Source: Bedellia somnulentella
Lineage: Eukaryota; Arthropoda; Insecta; Lepidoptera; Bedelliidae
NCBI GenBank assembly: GCA_963576735.1
Contig: OY755180.1
Coordinates: 17,884,678 to 17,948,677 of the forward strand
Length of the DNA stretch: 64,000 nucleotides
Reading direction: 5' to 3'
Shown: positions 44,627 through 56,562 of the stretch, in pieces
Layout: every line of letters starts with the position of its first letter
Numbering within the stretch: the first letter of the stretch is position 1
Notes under the pieces: generated by a model
Told to the model about the DNA's origin: nothing
The model's database searches: none
Seen by the model: the letters and a program-made list of their open reading frames with translations, nothing else
Position numbers and translations under genes: made by a program

Positions 44627-45590
44627 TTGTGTATTTATTTATTTTATTTATTTATTTTCATTTATTTAGGAAACAAACAGTCGTTTACATTACAAATGTA
44701 CACAGTTATAAAAGAAACAATTAGACCTACAGCTCCATAAATTAATATTTTACACTTTTGTGTGCGGCAGGTAGATACATCAGTATTGTTTTTATTTTTA
44801 TACATCAGGGTTTATCAAGTACAATTAACCTAAGTAGAAAATTGGTTTAGAGAAATAACATGAAACTTTTATAAACATTTACATAACATATGAACAAACA
44901 AAAGAGAAAAGTGAAATTAAGTTAAAAACGAATATCTTAATTTAGTTACAAAAGAGTTTAAACTGTTACAAGACAGATCAATTTCACAAAATTCTAGGTT
45001 ATACAAATCAACACTTCGCCTAAAAAAATGTTTACAAGTATATATAGTTTTATAATGTGGAGGAAATTGGTTTAGAGAGATAACATGAAACTTTTATAAA
45101 CATTTACATAACATATGAACAAACAAAAGATACAAGTGAAATTAAGTTAAAAACGAATTTCTTAATTTAGTTACAAAAGAGTTTAAACTGTTACAAAACA
45201 GATCAATTTCACAACAAACAAACAAACATTTACATAACATATGAACAAACAAAAGATATAAGTGAAATTAAGTTAAAAACGAATTTCTTAATTTAGTTAC
45301 AAAAGAGTTTAAACTGTTACAAAACAGATCAATTTCACAAAATTCTTGGTTATACAAATCAACACTTCGCCTAAAAAAATTGTTACAAGTATATATAGTT
45401 TTATAATGTGGAGGGACAAATAACTGTTTATTGCGAGAGCCATGTCTAGGAATCCTAAACGATATTTTTTCTAGAAGTTCTGGGGAGTCAACTTTACTAT
45501 TTAATAATTTAAACAGGAAACGTAAGTCAAATTGCTTACGTCTATCTTGAAAAGTGGTTAGTTTATGATTTGAGAGGGAATTTTATATGT
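44627..45590 (-). mobile_element. LINE C-terminal/3' UTR fragment with internal triplication
   Basis: On the minus strand 45590-~45190 translates to a degraded C-terminus typical of Jockey/CR1 reverse transcriptases, including RRKQFDLRFLFKLLNSKVD, SPELLEKISFRIPR and FRRSVDLYN. Towards 44627 it ends in an AAATA-rich tail. A ~150-bp unit of the last coding and UTR part (AACATATGAACAAACAAAAG, GTTTAAACTGTTACAA) is present three times, at about 44840-45000, 45065-45215 and 45225-45345. Confidence 0.6.
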
Positions 45591-45960
45591 CTATATAACG
45601 GTTTCTGATAGCGTGTTGTGCCAAGTGTAAGAAATATTTAAACTGATATGATTATAACTTTATGAAACGATTTTTTATTCCTAATATATTTATTTAGTTT
45701 TATTTGTTAATTTTCAATTTGGTTTTAATGATTTTCACTACCATTTTTTAGTGTTCTTTTGATTAAATTTGTCAAAGAATGAAAAATCGGTTCAGATATG
45801 TGTACAGTGATTTTAGTGTATAAAAGTTTTGTAAAAATATATTATCTAATATAACAAGGTTTTTATATATTGCGGTTAGCTTATGTGGGCGTATTGCGAA
45901 TAAAACATCACGTGATAACCTCTGTTGTTTTACTATTTAAATATCACTAAATTTTGTTCA

Positions 45961-46092
45961 TCACCAACAACCTTTATTTTACCATCTTTTCCCCATGCAA
46001 CTTCCAAAAGGGGCTGAGGCATTTCTAATTCCTTAGCTCTGGCTACCCCTTCTAGGGATTTATAGCCGTGAGTATATGTATGTATGTATGTT
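45961..46092 (+). mobile_element. SINE-A copy, 5'-truncated
   Basis: Starts at CACCAACAACCTTTATTTTA and runs to the ATGTATGTATGTATG tail, directly followed by a SINE-B copy. Confidence 0.8.
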
Positions 46093-46101
46093 TGTTCAAC
46101 C

Positions 46102-46330
46102 GTGATAGCTCAGTAGTGAGAACATGCCCCTACCGTGCAGAGAGGCGTGGGTTCAAACCCCGAGTCGGGCTTTAACGAATGTGTCCTTTCTAAAGTCATA
46201 TTGTGTGGTTAATGTATCATGGTTGTTAACGATGCAGGAAAATATCGTAAGAAAACCAACGTGACTAAGTGTTACTTAGTCATGTGATAGTGTATTCATA
46301 TTAATCTAATCTGCGATAGTACTGCTCGAA
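46102..46330 (+). mobile_element. SINE-B copy
   Basis: Head GTGATAGCTCAGTAGTGAGA, B-box GTGGGTTCAAACCCCGAGTC, body to GTGATAGTGTATTC. The tail half is missing. It immediately follows a SINE-A tail. Confidence 0.75.
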
Positions 46331-46677
46331 AATATAGTTCTTTTAATCGCTAGACTATTTTACTAGTCTAATTTCATTAACTGTGAACTTTTTGCGCTGG
46401 ACAATCGGTACTATTTAAATAAATAAATCAACCCTACAGCAAAAATATTCTGAATGTTGTAAATGTCTTACCAAATTATATTATAACATATTTTGAACTA
46501 AATGCTTTATATTCTATTAGCGAAAAAACAAGAAAGTTTCATTCAACAATTTATTAAAAAATATAAAAATAAATATCAACACACTATTTCAAACCATCTT
46601 TACTCTTGAAATTCTGGATGTAGTTTAGATTGTAGTTTTCTCATAAGTGTGATAGCAGTATTATATCTATCCGTAAA

Positions 46678-49600
46678 CTAAGCTAAGGTGGGAGGGGGTA
46701 GAAGCCTTGCTGATAATTCTCTGCCTCTACCAGCGACGGCTCCTAAAACTCTGGTCACTAAGCCGCGAGGCCATTCTTCTCCTTCAAGAGGTTTCTCTTT
46801 ATCTGGAAATTAATAAAAAAAATATTTGTCACATCGACACGACTAAATTTTAGAAGCAGTTAGAGGAGGTATAGACGAGGTTATCGTCTTCGGTTTAAAT
46901 AGTAAACCTCCAGAGCGTCATAGTAAAGCGGTGAAAGAGGTATATAGAACCAATAAAGAGGATGGTGATCAGTAGAACAATATAGTGACTGACAAAATTA
47001 AAACTATTCCTATAATTGGTACGCCGTAGTCATTTAAAAAGTGATGCGTCCATAACGTGAACAAAAACATTTATGATAAGATTAATGAAAGGCTCACCTC
47101 TCGAGGTTAGCCGAAATCATACAAATTATAATGTGTATATTTCTTTATTGATAATTATTTATAAATAATATAAGAACACAAACCAATAAGATAATCCAGC
47201 AAAACCCCGCTGAGTTCCTTCTGGTTGACAATCCGCAGCGTGGCGGCGGCGCAGTACCGCGCGCTGGCTACCAGCTGCGCGGCGCCCCCGCCCCCCGCGC
47301 CCCCCGCACCGCCGCCCCCCGCGCCCCGCGACCACACCAGCAGTGCGGGCGCGCGGAGCGGCTCGCCTTGTAGGGACCAGCGGGCTGCACCTGGGTAGAN
47401 NNNNNNNNNNNNNNNNNNNNNNNNNNNNNNNNNNNNNNNNNNNNNNNNNNNNNNNNNNNNNNNNNNNNNNNNNNNNNNNNNNNNNNNNNNNNNNNNNNNN
47501 NNNNNNNNNNNNNNNNNNNNNNNNNNNNNNNNNNNNNNNNNNNNNNNNNNNNNNNNNNNNNNNNNNNNNNNNNNNNNNNNNNNNNNNNNNNNNNNNNNNC
47601 GTCCACCGCCACGAACTTGGCCACCACCGACGTGTACGAATATACTAGATACCTGGAAAGAAAGACAGGGGTAAAATTATTTATTCTTTTATACTATATA
47701 TTTCTTATACAATACATATGTCGTAGGATGATTTGATGTTTAGGTTTTTTGCAAAAAAACTAGGGATTTTGCAAAAATCCGGATAATTAGATAACGGTTA
47801 TAATATTTTCTAATCTTACTAGGTTTTTTGCAAAAAAACTAGTTGGTTTAGTAAGATTGTACTTCTTTAATGCTGATTGGCTGATTTCTGATTGCTCGCC
47901 CACACTTATTCTGATTGGTTCGTCATTGTGGTATTGAGATATTAGAGCTTGAGTTATAAAGGGTAAGAAATGAAAATACTTATTTGATACTAGGAATTAA
48001 ATAATTTATTTACTCTTTTGTTGTAGTGAAATTACAATCACGTTCGGACATTTTATACACAGATCAAGTTACCCCAAACTTTGTATTATGGGATACTAAC
48101 TCAGCGATATATTTAATATAATATAATACACATATGCTCATCACATAAATGTTGCTCTCAGCGGGGATCAAACCCGCAACCTCCAGACCGAAAAGTTAGT
48201 CACCTATCCACTCGGCCACGAACGTTTTCAATATAGGTAGGAACAACAAAGTAAGTACGTTTTAAATTGTAGCATTGAGGAATTATAGCTAGAGTTATAA
48301 AGGGAAATGACAATACTATTTTTATGCTTAGGAACTTTTTGTAACTAAAATAGAAATAAAAATCAAATTAAATGTAGGTAGGAACAATGAAGTAAGTACG
48401 TCTTAATCAACAACCAATCAGAGATGACGTGATTACGGGGCACTGCAATCGACCAATCAGTGTACAGTATTCATAAAAACTGACATTTCGTTTCGGAGTC
48501 ACACTAAACCAACTAGTTTTTTTTGCAAAAAACCTAGTAAGATTAAAAAATATTAGAACCGTTGTCTAATTATCCGGATTATTGCAAAATCCCTAGGATT
48601 TTTGCAAAAATCCTAAACATCAAATCATCCTACGACACATACAACATTAGAAAATACACGTCCACTGCTGAACATAGACATCCCAAAGGTCTGCACAACG
48701 ACAGGCCCTGTTTTGCCCTCATACATTGGCTTCCCACGACCTTCGCCAAGTCCTCGGTCCAACTTGTGGTATCTAACCCACACTAGAAATGAGCTAAAAA
48801 CCTAAAAAAGGGTTGCCAGAGCACAGGAATTAACACATAATCAGCCAAGTTTAGAAAGTTTAAAGAGGAAAATAGGGCGTTGGTTAATGACTACCAAAAA
48901 CGCTCGGGTCGTATATTATGAGTATAAGGAAGGTGAAAAGGCTTTTTTAACACATCTGAAATTCTATACAGAAGCAGTTGGTATTCTTTGCCTTCCCCTT
49001 ATTGTTAATCTGTATAACTATTTAGAGTTCGACCCCAAAACATAGTTTTTTACGCATCTTGCTAGCTAAGAGTTTAATTGTGATACGGATTTCAACATCC
49101 ACATGATACGTTTTATTTAACGAGTTAAGCAAAATGGTAAATTTTATAATATTTAAATGTAGCTAAATATAAAAAAAAATATAATGAAGTTTTTGTCTTC
49201 TGTCTTTACAATAGTGCGACATACGTAATGGATTAGCCCTTGACCTTGTGAGTTTCGTCATAATAATCAGCTGAGCAATAAACAACAGTTATACTAGACT
49301 TATCAGGCGCATGCGCGGCGTATGATACAAGGTACATAGTCTAACTTCGTGATGCGTTACATTAGGATTAAGAGCTCTCACAATTGAGATGGATATTGAG
49401 TGCGTAATTAAAATGATGTATAGAATATCTATGTTTCTTTATTTATTACAATACAACCCACATGACCCTCCCGGGCTCGAGCCCGCTCGATGATAATCAT
49501 TTAGCCATAGTCCACCAGGCTAGCCAAGTGCGTATTGGCAGACTAACGACTACTACCGTGATACACATAGCCATATATATATGTCACCGTTAGATTGTAA

Positions 49601-52600
49601 AGATCGTTAGATTACAATCTATCTAGCGAGATTGTAAACTATCGATAGATTGTGAACCGTATCATTATGATTGCAATTTGACTCATTATTCTTCGCTATA
49701 TTGTAATCTACCGAAGTGAAACCGTTAAATTACAATCTGTCCCGCGTCAAATTGTCAACTGTCTGCAAGTTCTTCCTGATTGGTCGGTCTCATTGTAAGA
49801 GCGACCAATCACGACCAACCGTTCTATGTCCCCGTAGAGTTAGAAATGAAATAGATGTGTCACTTAAATAAAATAAATTTATTATTTAATAGGAAATCAG
49901 AAATCCTGACATATGTTAGTAACAAATTGTAACGAAATATTTATTCTTCAAACACAAATTCTAATTAAAAATTTCAAAAAAATCAACAATTATTATGTCT
50001 TTAAGCACAAATTATAATTTTTATAGTCTCCAATAAACTTCTAATTACTATTATTATAAAATTGTGAAAGTTATTATTATCAAAATTATAAGAAACTCTT
50101 ATAAAAAAAACAATTAGGTATTTTGTCCTAAAACACAAACAAAAATTTAAAAAATCTCTTACAAAAACAATTATTTGGCTCTCAAACACATATTAAAATT
50201 CAAAAGTTATAAGAAACTCTTATAAAAAAGATGATAACTCTCTCTAAACTAAAATAACGTTATAATTGAGTCTAAGAAAAAACATGTAAATTTAATTAAT
50301 AAATTTAAAATATCACTTATTGTTGCACGTCAAAGAGCTGTGGCACCGGGAGTTGCAAAGAACATTAGCTTTTTTGCAATTGCACCTATTAGAAAGGCAT
50401 TGTCCATTTTTTATTTTTTTACAATTGCATTGCTTCATGCCTTGACCGCCAAATGATGAAAACATCGATGCTATTGTTCTCATCGGCAATGTCACCTGAA
50501 ATAAAAATGAGATAAATCTAATGTTCCGGTTTGAAGTGCAAGGTAATTATTACATAGTAACTATATTGCTAAAACGTATTTAGAGGTGACTTTAAAAAGC
50601 AAAATAACACTGACCTCCGGAATGTCACTGGGTAGCTCTGCATTTGGAGAGGAAAGAATAGCATTTCGAGGTATCCAATCTTTGATGATGCCAAACTCAG
50701 TGCCAACTTGATATAATTCGTTCTTTTTTAACAAAACCTTTCCAACCAGGTTTTTATTGTCCAAAGGTCCCCTATCAACTTTTGGGACTTCAACTAATAC
50801 AGTTGAACCAGTACTGATATCTTTAAATTTCTTAGACGACGTAGAAAGCATTTTATCTGCCGCTCTTTTTAGATTTATGTGTGATTCTGTTCTTTCTTGT
50901 AAGATTTTACGTTCATTCACACATAAATTGCAAAGCAATTGCGATCCATAGCCCTCCATTTCCTCAGGTGCAACTCCACATATGGCGTGAACATATTGTT
51001 TGCAATCTGTACATGTATGGGCTCCAGATGATTCTGTATGGCATACGTGACACATATAATAATTTGGTCCTTCAATTATTACACCAATATCACCTACAGA
51101 AGCATCCGTAATCACAGGTAAATTCGCATGTAAAGCAGGAAGCAGTTCGGGATCGTTTGCAATGTTAATTTGTTCTTGGATTATTATTTCATGACTTGCT
51201 ATTTTTGTTTCTTCTTGTCCAATCTTTTGAGTGTCCACTTCTGTAATATTTATTGTATTTACGATTTCTGGTCTTTTTTCTTCTTGATTTTTTTCTGAAT
51301 TTTGTTCTTCGTTATTTTTAATGTTAATTTGTTCTTTTATTATTATTTCATAACTTGTTTTTGTTTCTTCTTGTCCATTTTTCAGAGTGTCAACGTTTGT
51401 AAAATTTATTGTATTATTTTCGTTTTCCGCTTCATCCTCTTGATCAATTCAATTTCCGACATGGCAAATATTATTTAATGAGATCACTTAAGTTAACAAC
51501 AGTTTTATATAAGTTATTCGAAAGATATAAGTTATTTTCAAGACAAAATCAATTTATAATCACGAAAACATAGTTGTTTACATTCGACAACTAACGAAAT
51601 AACAAACAAATATGGCGTGTGGCCGGGGTGGCGGGGGCACATACCGTTCAACCAATCAGAGCGCGAGTTGCATTCCGTCCTACGCCGGTTCACAATTTGA
51701 CCGCTTCCCATCGATAGATTACAATCAAGCGAAAAATGATGCGTTAAATTGCAATCATAATGATACGGTTCACAATCTATCGATAGTTTACAATCTCGCT
51801 AGATAGATTGTAATCTAACGATGTTTACAATCTAACGGTGACATATATATACTCAAAGGGGTAGCCAGAGCTTCAGCATGTGAAACTAATTAGTCGCTTT
51901 GGGAAGCTTAGTGGCAAAATAATGTAAAATAAATGATGGTTGGTGATAATGATAAGTAACATCGTCCAAAAATATCTTAAAACGTTACGCTAAGGCGCCT
52001 CGTACTACATCCGTGATACTACTGTGATAGTAGCATATATTTGCCACTTGGCAATATCAAGCACTGAGTTAGGACCTAGTTTGTGTTACCATAGCACTAA
52101 TTTTAAGTTTAAAATATTGTTTTTTTTTTTTCACTTTATGTATTGTTTTCCATATTGTATGTGGTGTTATGTTAACATAAATAAACGAGTTATCTATCTA
52201 TCTATCTATCATGAAATGATTAGAATCTACTCATAGTACAAACATTTTACTGGTATATACATTCTTCCGTGCGGTACGGGTACGTGATAAGGACTCACCG
52301 ATTTGTATAGATTAATTGTCTCAAATGATCGATTGAAGTTTGTCATCATAATTTCATGTAAATTTAAATTGATACACTTTTTTTAATATAAATTAACCAC
52401 AAATAAAAACGAAATTAGAAAAACCGGTGGTGAAAATCTGAAGAAGGTGTAGAAACTGAAAGTCCTCCAATATAAATATAATTCCAACAAATACATTAAA
52501 GTTTGGACTCTAAAATACTTTTGAGTTTATCGTTCTTACTTATTTTTCTGCCAACCCCTTTAATTTTGATCCCATGCTATACACAAAGATAAAAACTTAC

Positions 52601-55600
52601 CAACCGAGCAAACCTCCGATCCCATGGCCGATGACCACCGCCCGGTTGTTCTCACACACCCCCAGAGCCTCCAAAATGAGGCCCAACTCCTTAACTACTC
52701 TCGGAGGAGACAAATCACTTCTGCTTCCAGATTCACTGCCTCCTGACCCTCGAAGATCTAACGTGATGACCCGATAGCCACTATCTGTCAGTTTCCTCAC
52801 TGTGTTCACCCATGTGGGGGTGGATAGAAGGCCCAGGTCTGGTGCATCGCCAAGTACCAAGATTACTTCTCCCGTCTTTGGGCCTGCTTCTACGTAGTGG
52901 TATTTTACGCCCTGAAATGAGAGAATGTATGTGAGAGCAAAGAGGAATTAGCAATGGCTCGATGGTGAAGTATTCCTACTTGTGGAGTTCTGAGATAACC
53001 TTATACCGACAAGTACTCAAGAATACGAAATCTCTCAAATACAAAGTTGAATAGGCAATATAATGTTATATGAAGGATGGATGGTGATGGTGATGGTTCT
53101 CATTTACATTACCTTAAAAATGGTTAAGTGTAAAAAGTAAAATAAAAAGTAAAAAAAAAGTAAAAGACAGACAAAATACAAAAGTTAAAACAAGTAACCT
53201 ATTGCCAAAATGGTTATCGGCTCAGCATGTGTGTCTAAGCCAACACTAAATACCACAATATAACGTAATTAAAATACAATTCCGAAAATACATCTTGGTA
53301 TCCCCCCATCATCACATTAGTGGATGATGGGGACCAATAGACGACCACTGAACCGTCACTGACCACCAAACCTAGATAACCAGCCACGAATCTTAAACTT
53401 TATTGAGGCAGCTCAAAACTTCAAAATGCTACCCTTCTTTGCATTTTTTTGCAATCGTCAAAACTTCAGTTTTAAGATGTCCGCGTATAGGCACAGATTC
53501 ACTCACACAAAAAGCCACAGAGTCTGGTTTTTTCATAAATACATTTTTAATTTATACACCTGTACGACTTCTTTTTTTACTAAGCGAGGACATGTATGTT
53601 TTAAAAATTTATTGACTGAAATTGCACATCCATTGAAAAATTTCACATCCCGAACATCTCGGGAAGTTTGGAGGACCCATCAGAAATAGAACTGCAGGAT
53701 AATTTATCATGGTTGTTAATGGTGAGAGAAAACATTGTGAGGAAACCCAGATGGCTTATAAAAGTGTATGAAAATTTCTCACTCAGAAAGAAAACAACTT
53801 CATTTTAATCCTGATATGAGACATTTAGTTCAATACAAAAGAGTTTACACAGGTCATACCGGAAATGACAGACAAAAATATGTTGCTATACAAAATGCGA
53901 TAGCTTAGTGGCTTAACACCGCATAAAGTGTAGATGATTTCTCTTTTCTGAAGACATATGTGTGGTTAATTTATCATGGTTATTAAAGGTGAGGGAAAAC
54001 ATTGTGAGGAAACCCAGATGGCTAAGTTGTACTTAGTCATGTGACAGTGTATTCGTACCACGTGAGTGTCCAAGCATAACATGGGTGACTGTAAAAGTTT
54101 ATAGCTGTACTAAGTTGGAAAAACAGTAGATAGAACCTTACTTTTTTTGCGTAGTGCATTGACATGATAGGGGGCAAGATTACGAACTCACGGCTAACTA
54201 AAATAAGCCAGGTGGCTTTCCTCGCGTTGTTTTCCTTCACTGTTAATAACCTTAATAAATAAACCATACTAACGCACAATGTGCCTATACAAAACACACA
54301 TTTGTGTAGCTAAAATCAGGATTTTGAACTCGTGAGTCCTGTATGGGAAGCGAAGTTTCTCCCACTACTAAACTTTTACGGTTGTTTTTCTCTATCTGCA
54401 AGCTTAACAAGCTCAATGTAGATTATTAAATTGTCTGAAATTATAATTTCAATATTTTATTTACTATAAACGATATATAGAACGATTCCATACATACATA
54501 CATATACTCACGACTATAAATCCCTAGAAACAGCAAATTATTCCAGTTATCGCCAAATCACAATAAGATTATGCCACCTAACTTTACGGAAAATTATATA
54601 TTATCTTATTTACAAAATAATATAAATATTAATTAAATTGCCGTTTAGTGTCGGCTTAGAATAACACTACCCCATTTCTATTCGTGGGTGATCGTAAGAG
54701 GCGACTAAGGGTGTAGGGGCTTTTTAAGTGATTTTTGGGCGATGTGGTTGGAGACCCATCACCAAAAACGTTTATTATTATCATCTTTTCCCCAAGCAAC
54801 TTCTAAACGTGGCTGAGGAATTTATCATTCCAAAGCTCTGGCTACCCCGTCAAGGGATTTATAGCCGTGAGTATATGTATGTATGTATGAATGTATAAAT
54901 TACACAAAATATTTTGTGTGAAACATTCTTGGGATTCAAATCCAAGACCCCAGATGCTACTTACTATAACTTTTTTCTTACTCTTACTCTAAGAATACCA
55001 GAGGCAGTTGCAAACTAGGTATGCTATATTATATGATGTTCACAAGGTGATGTTGATGATCAAATATGGCATGGAAATATCTTTATCACATACGTACATT
55101 GATATACTAAGGTAACTAGTTCCCATCGGGGTCATTTGATCGCCACTGTAAACGATCCTGGCCTGACTAATAATGAAAAATTATATGTATATTTTCCTAA
55201 ATACCCATTTATTCTTCACTTCAAACGCCTGCTTTTCTGAGCACACGTTCTATTTGATCTAAATGAGGTATCCATGGTTGTTTTATTTACATTACCATCC
55301 GCATTCTCTCTGTACCATTTAACATTCGTTTTTTATACATACATTATACATACATATATATACTCACGGCTATAAATCCCTAGAAGGGGTAGCCAGAGCT
55401 AAGGAATTAGAAATTCCTCAGCCACTTTTGGAAAGTTGAGTGGGGAAAAGATGATAAAAATAAAAGTTGTTGGTGATGGGTCTCCAACCACATCACCCAA
55501 AAATCCCTCAATAGCCTTAATGCCGTTAGTCGCCTATCACGTACACCCACCGGCAGAAATCGGGTAGTGCTATTCTAAGCCGACACTACACAGCTAACAC

Positions 55601-56147
55601 TCGTTTTTCTATCTTTTATACAACATCCCCATACATACCGCACCTTTTTACAAACTGCACTATTACACTCGATCACATAACATTATTTAAAAAAAAAAAC
55701 CTAACCATACGTTTAAGTTTCCTTAATAGTTTTCTTAAAGACCAAATCACTGCTAATTTGACTTGAAAATTTGAGTGTGCATAAAAAAATCCAAACGAAC
55801 CATGTGTGTGTAAATATCTTTACCGGTTCAGAGTCAGACTATAACTTCATTATGTAGATTTACTTTTTTTCCATACTCTACATTTCGTAGTTTCAGTTCA
55901 CATAATATAAAATAACACTTACCATAATTTTAATATAACAATGCGTTCCGATAGACGAATCCACCGTGAGTTCGATTTCAGCGTTCCCATTCGCCTTTTT
56001 TCTACGATGTCCCTTCCACAGCATTTTGAACGATATCCTCACAAACTGCCAGAATCCATAGATCACACACTGGATTATTAGTTCCAAGGATTCCCATCCT
56101 GATATTTTTTGTAACACTTTCTTATTAGGCCTCAACTTAACCACCAT
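46678..56147 (-). CDS. EPHX4-like alpha/beta hydrolase, probable pseudoenzyme, 5+ exons with gap
   Basis: Exons: 56147-55923, 52911-52601, 47652 into the gap (47600 visible), out of the gap at 47399 to 47184, 46802-46678. Visible phases agree; stop at 46678-46680, with AATAAA on the minus strand at 46550-46555. Exon 1 has a hydrophobic N-terminal anchor (LELIIQCVIYGFWQFVRISF), as in membrane-bound EPHX4-type proteins. Exon 2 has the hydrolase core: HYVEAG, DLRGSGGSE and VVIGHGIGGLLGW. In active epoxide hydrolases the nucleophile elbow is GHDWGG; here the nucleophile position is Gly. The HGFP oxyanion motif is replaced by LGDAPD. Exon 4 lacks the acid-bearing G-E-x-D and has no His where the catalytic His is expected; a Gly/Ala-rich run stands instead. 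The C-terminus LLPPPTLA is proline-rich. Fold assignment is good; loss of catalysis is inferred. Confidence 0.75.
47400..47599. other. Assembly gap (200 N)
   Basis: A run of exactly 200 Ns falls between exon 3 and exon 4 of the EPHX4-like gene. The sequence beside it is a GC-rich run coding for Gly and Ala, unusual for this AT-rich window and a likely cause of the break. The true missing length is unknown. Confidence 0.98.
47719..48637. mobile_element. Non-autonomous TGT...ACA transposon with ~135-bp inverted repeats
   Basis: The ends are TGTCGTAGGATGATTTGATG and its reverse complement; similarity extends about 135 bp and includes TTTTTTGCAAAAAAACTAG palindromes. CATA stands at both flanks (47715-47718 and 48638-48641) as a 4-bp target duplication. 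The end sequence and duplication length resemble the Ginger-like element 1 kb away. It has no coding capacity. On the minus strand near 48154-48226 it carries a tRNA-like stretch with A-box GTGGCCGAGTGG and B-box GGTTTGATCCC, probably a captured tRNA-derived SINE piece. Confidence 0.7.
48655..48795 (+). repeat. Fragment of a widespread lepidopteran interspersed repeat
   Basis: CACTGCTGAACATAGACATC, GGTCTGCACAACGACAGGCC, TTCCCACGACCTTCGCCAAG and CTCGGTCCAACTTGTGG match the form of a common repeat (usually containing 'CTGCTGGACATAGG'), probably of LINE origin. Decayed, non-coding. Confidence 0.5.
49582..51843. mobile_element. Ginger-like DNA transposon with ~135-bp inverted repeats
   Basis: The ends read TGTCACCGTTAGATTGTAAA and its reverse complement and stay nearly identical for about 135 bp. 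They contain repeated GATTGTAA-type motifs that could be transposase-binding sites. The flanks carry TATA on both sides (49578-49581, 51844-51847), a possible 4-bp target duplication, though ambiguous in the TA run. TGT...ACA ends and short duplications fit the Ginger group of integrase-related DNA transposons. Inside, only the C-terminal part of a KRBA2/SCAND3-like protein remains; no integrase core was found, so it cannot move itself. Confidence 0.8.
50313..51450 (-). pseudogene. KRBA2-like transposon protein, C-terminal part, broken
   Basis: Two exons: about 51450-50615 and 50495-50313, joined by GAG|GTCAGT and an acceptor TTTATTTCAG. The first encodes a PHD-like cysteine cluster (CHVCHTE...HTCTDCKQYVHAIC...CNLC) and the conserved stretch VEVPKVDRGPLDNKNLVGKV. 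The second encodes a CXC-type tail, CNCKK...CNCKKANVLCNSRCHSS, ending CNNK. Known KRBA2/SCAND3-like proteins of Ginger elements have an integrase before this part; here it is missing. Upstream, a ~31-residue unit with GQEETK and EIIIKEQIN or EIIIQEQIN is repeated twice. An ATG reading MSEIELI lies about 1 bp out of frame with the rest, so the start appears frameshifted. Confidence 0.7.
51848..52030 (-). mobile_element. SINE-A copy, decayed
   Basis: CTCAAAGGGGTAGCCAGAGC to TCCGTGATACTACTGTG matches SINE-A in the minus orientation with many changes. Its tail abuts the end of the Ginger-like element at 51843. Confidence 0.6.
52187..52212. repeat. (TATC)n microsatellite at a LINE-like tail
   Basis: About six TATC units directly after a GTTAACATAAATAAACGAGT sequence that looks like the 3' end of a non-LTR element. 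Confidence 0.75.
53890..54075 (+). mobile_element. SINE-B copy, decayed head
   Basis: The body TTATCATGGTTATTAAAGGT, GAAAACATTGTGAGGAAACC and TAGTCATGTGACAGTGTATT is clear. The head is degraded around GCGATAGCTTAGTGG. A shorter body piece lies at 53700-53760 and an inverted copy at 54150-54295. Confidence 0.65.
54641..54894 (+). mobile_element. SINE-A copy
   Basis: Full-length variant with TCATTCCAAAGCTCTGGCTA, the same sub-variant as the copy interrupted by the LINE at 56563-58647. It is therefore the best guide to that copy's empty site. A minus tail fragment lies at 54490-54533. Confidence 0.85.
55085..55690 (-). mobile_element. RTE-type LINE fragment interrupted by a SINE
   Basis: RTE C-terminal sequence at 55085-55327 resumes at about 55600-55690 after a minus-strand SINE-A copy. 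TCGTTTTT stands at both junctions (before TATACATACATT and after CTAACAC), a likely 8-bp target duplication. The RTE part is decayed. Confidence 0.65.
55328..55599 (-). mobile_element. SINE-A copy inserted in an RTE fragment
   Basis: Tail first (ACATACATATATATACTCAC), head AAGCCGACACTACACAGCTA. TCGTTTTT at both borders marks the insertion into the RTE LINE. Confidence 0.83.
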
Positions 56148-56200
56148 TCTTGGCGTGTTGATATCGTTTGAGCGGTGCGCTGACTGACAAGAGGTCTACA
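56148..56200 (-). promoter_or_regulatory. Possible core promoter of the EPHX4-like gene
   Basis: About 40 bp upstream of the start codon on the minus strand the sequence reads TTGTCAGTCAGCGC. TCAGT is the arthropod initiator consensus. Counting from its A, positions +28 to +33 read ACACGC, which fits the degenerate downstream promoter element pattern. This is weak pattern evidence only. Confidence 0.3.
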
Positions 56201-56562
56201 GTAATTTGATCTTTCGACACCCGTTCACCGTTTCTTATCATATTATTTAATTATCATTTTTATAGTAAAAAATGTCTATACAAAGTGCAAGGTTAATTTA
56301 CTAATGCGTGATTGATGGTATAGTCTGAAAATGGTGGTGAAGGGGTTGGAAATACTGTTAAGGTTTGACTTCAGAATGCCGTGCAGTGTCGGCTTAGAAT
56401 ACCACTACCCCATTTCTACCCGTGGGTGATCGTAAGAGGCGACTAAGGGTATAGGGGCTTTTTAAGTGAATTTTGGGCGATGTGGTTGGAGACCCGTCAC
56501 CAAAAACATTAATTATTACCATCTTTTCCCCAATCAATTTCCAAAAGTGGCTGAGGAATTTC

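Larger units (their letters stand above)
42506..46677. other. Convergent region between ADGRA and the EPHX4-like gene
   Basis: 42506-44620 is AT-rich, without transposons I recognise, and is a plausible long 3' UTR of the receptor plus spacer. 44627-46330 holds a LINE fragment, SINE-A and SINE-B. 46331-46677 contains the probable poly(A) signal of the minus-strand gene. Confidence 0.45.

Noticed and set aside
47155..47337. Glycine/alanine-rich ORF beside the gap as a separate small protein
   Set aside because: It is exon 4 of the EPHX4-like gene read past its donor; phase and position fit the flanking exons.
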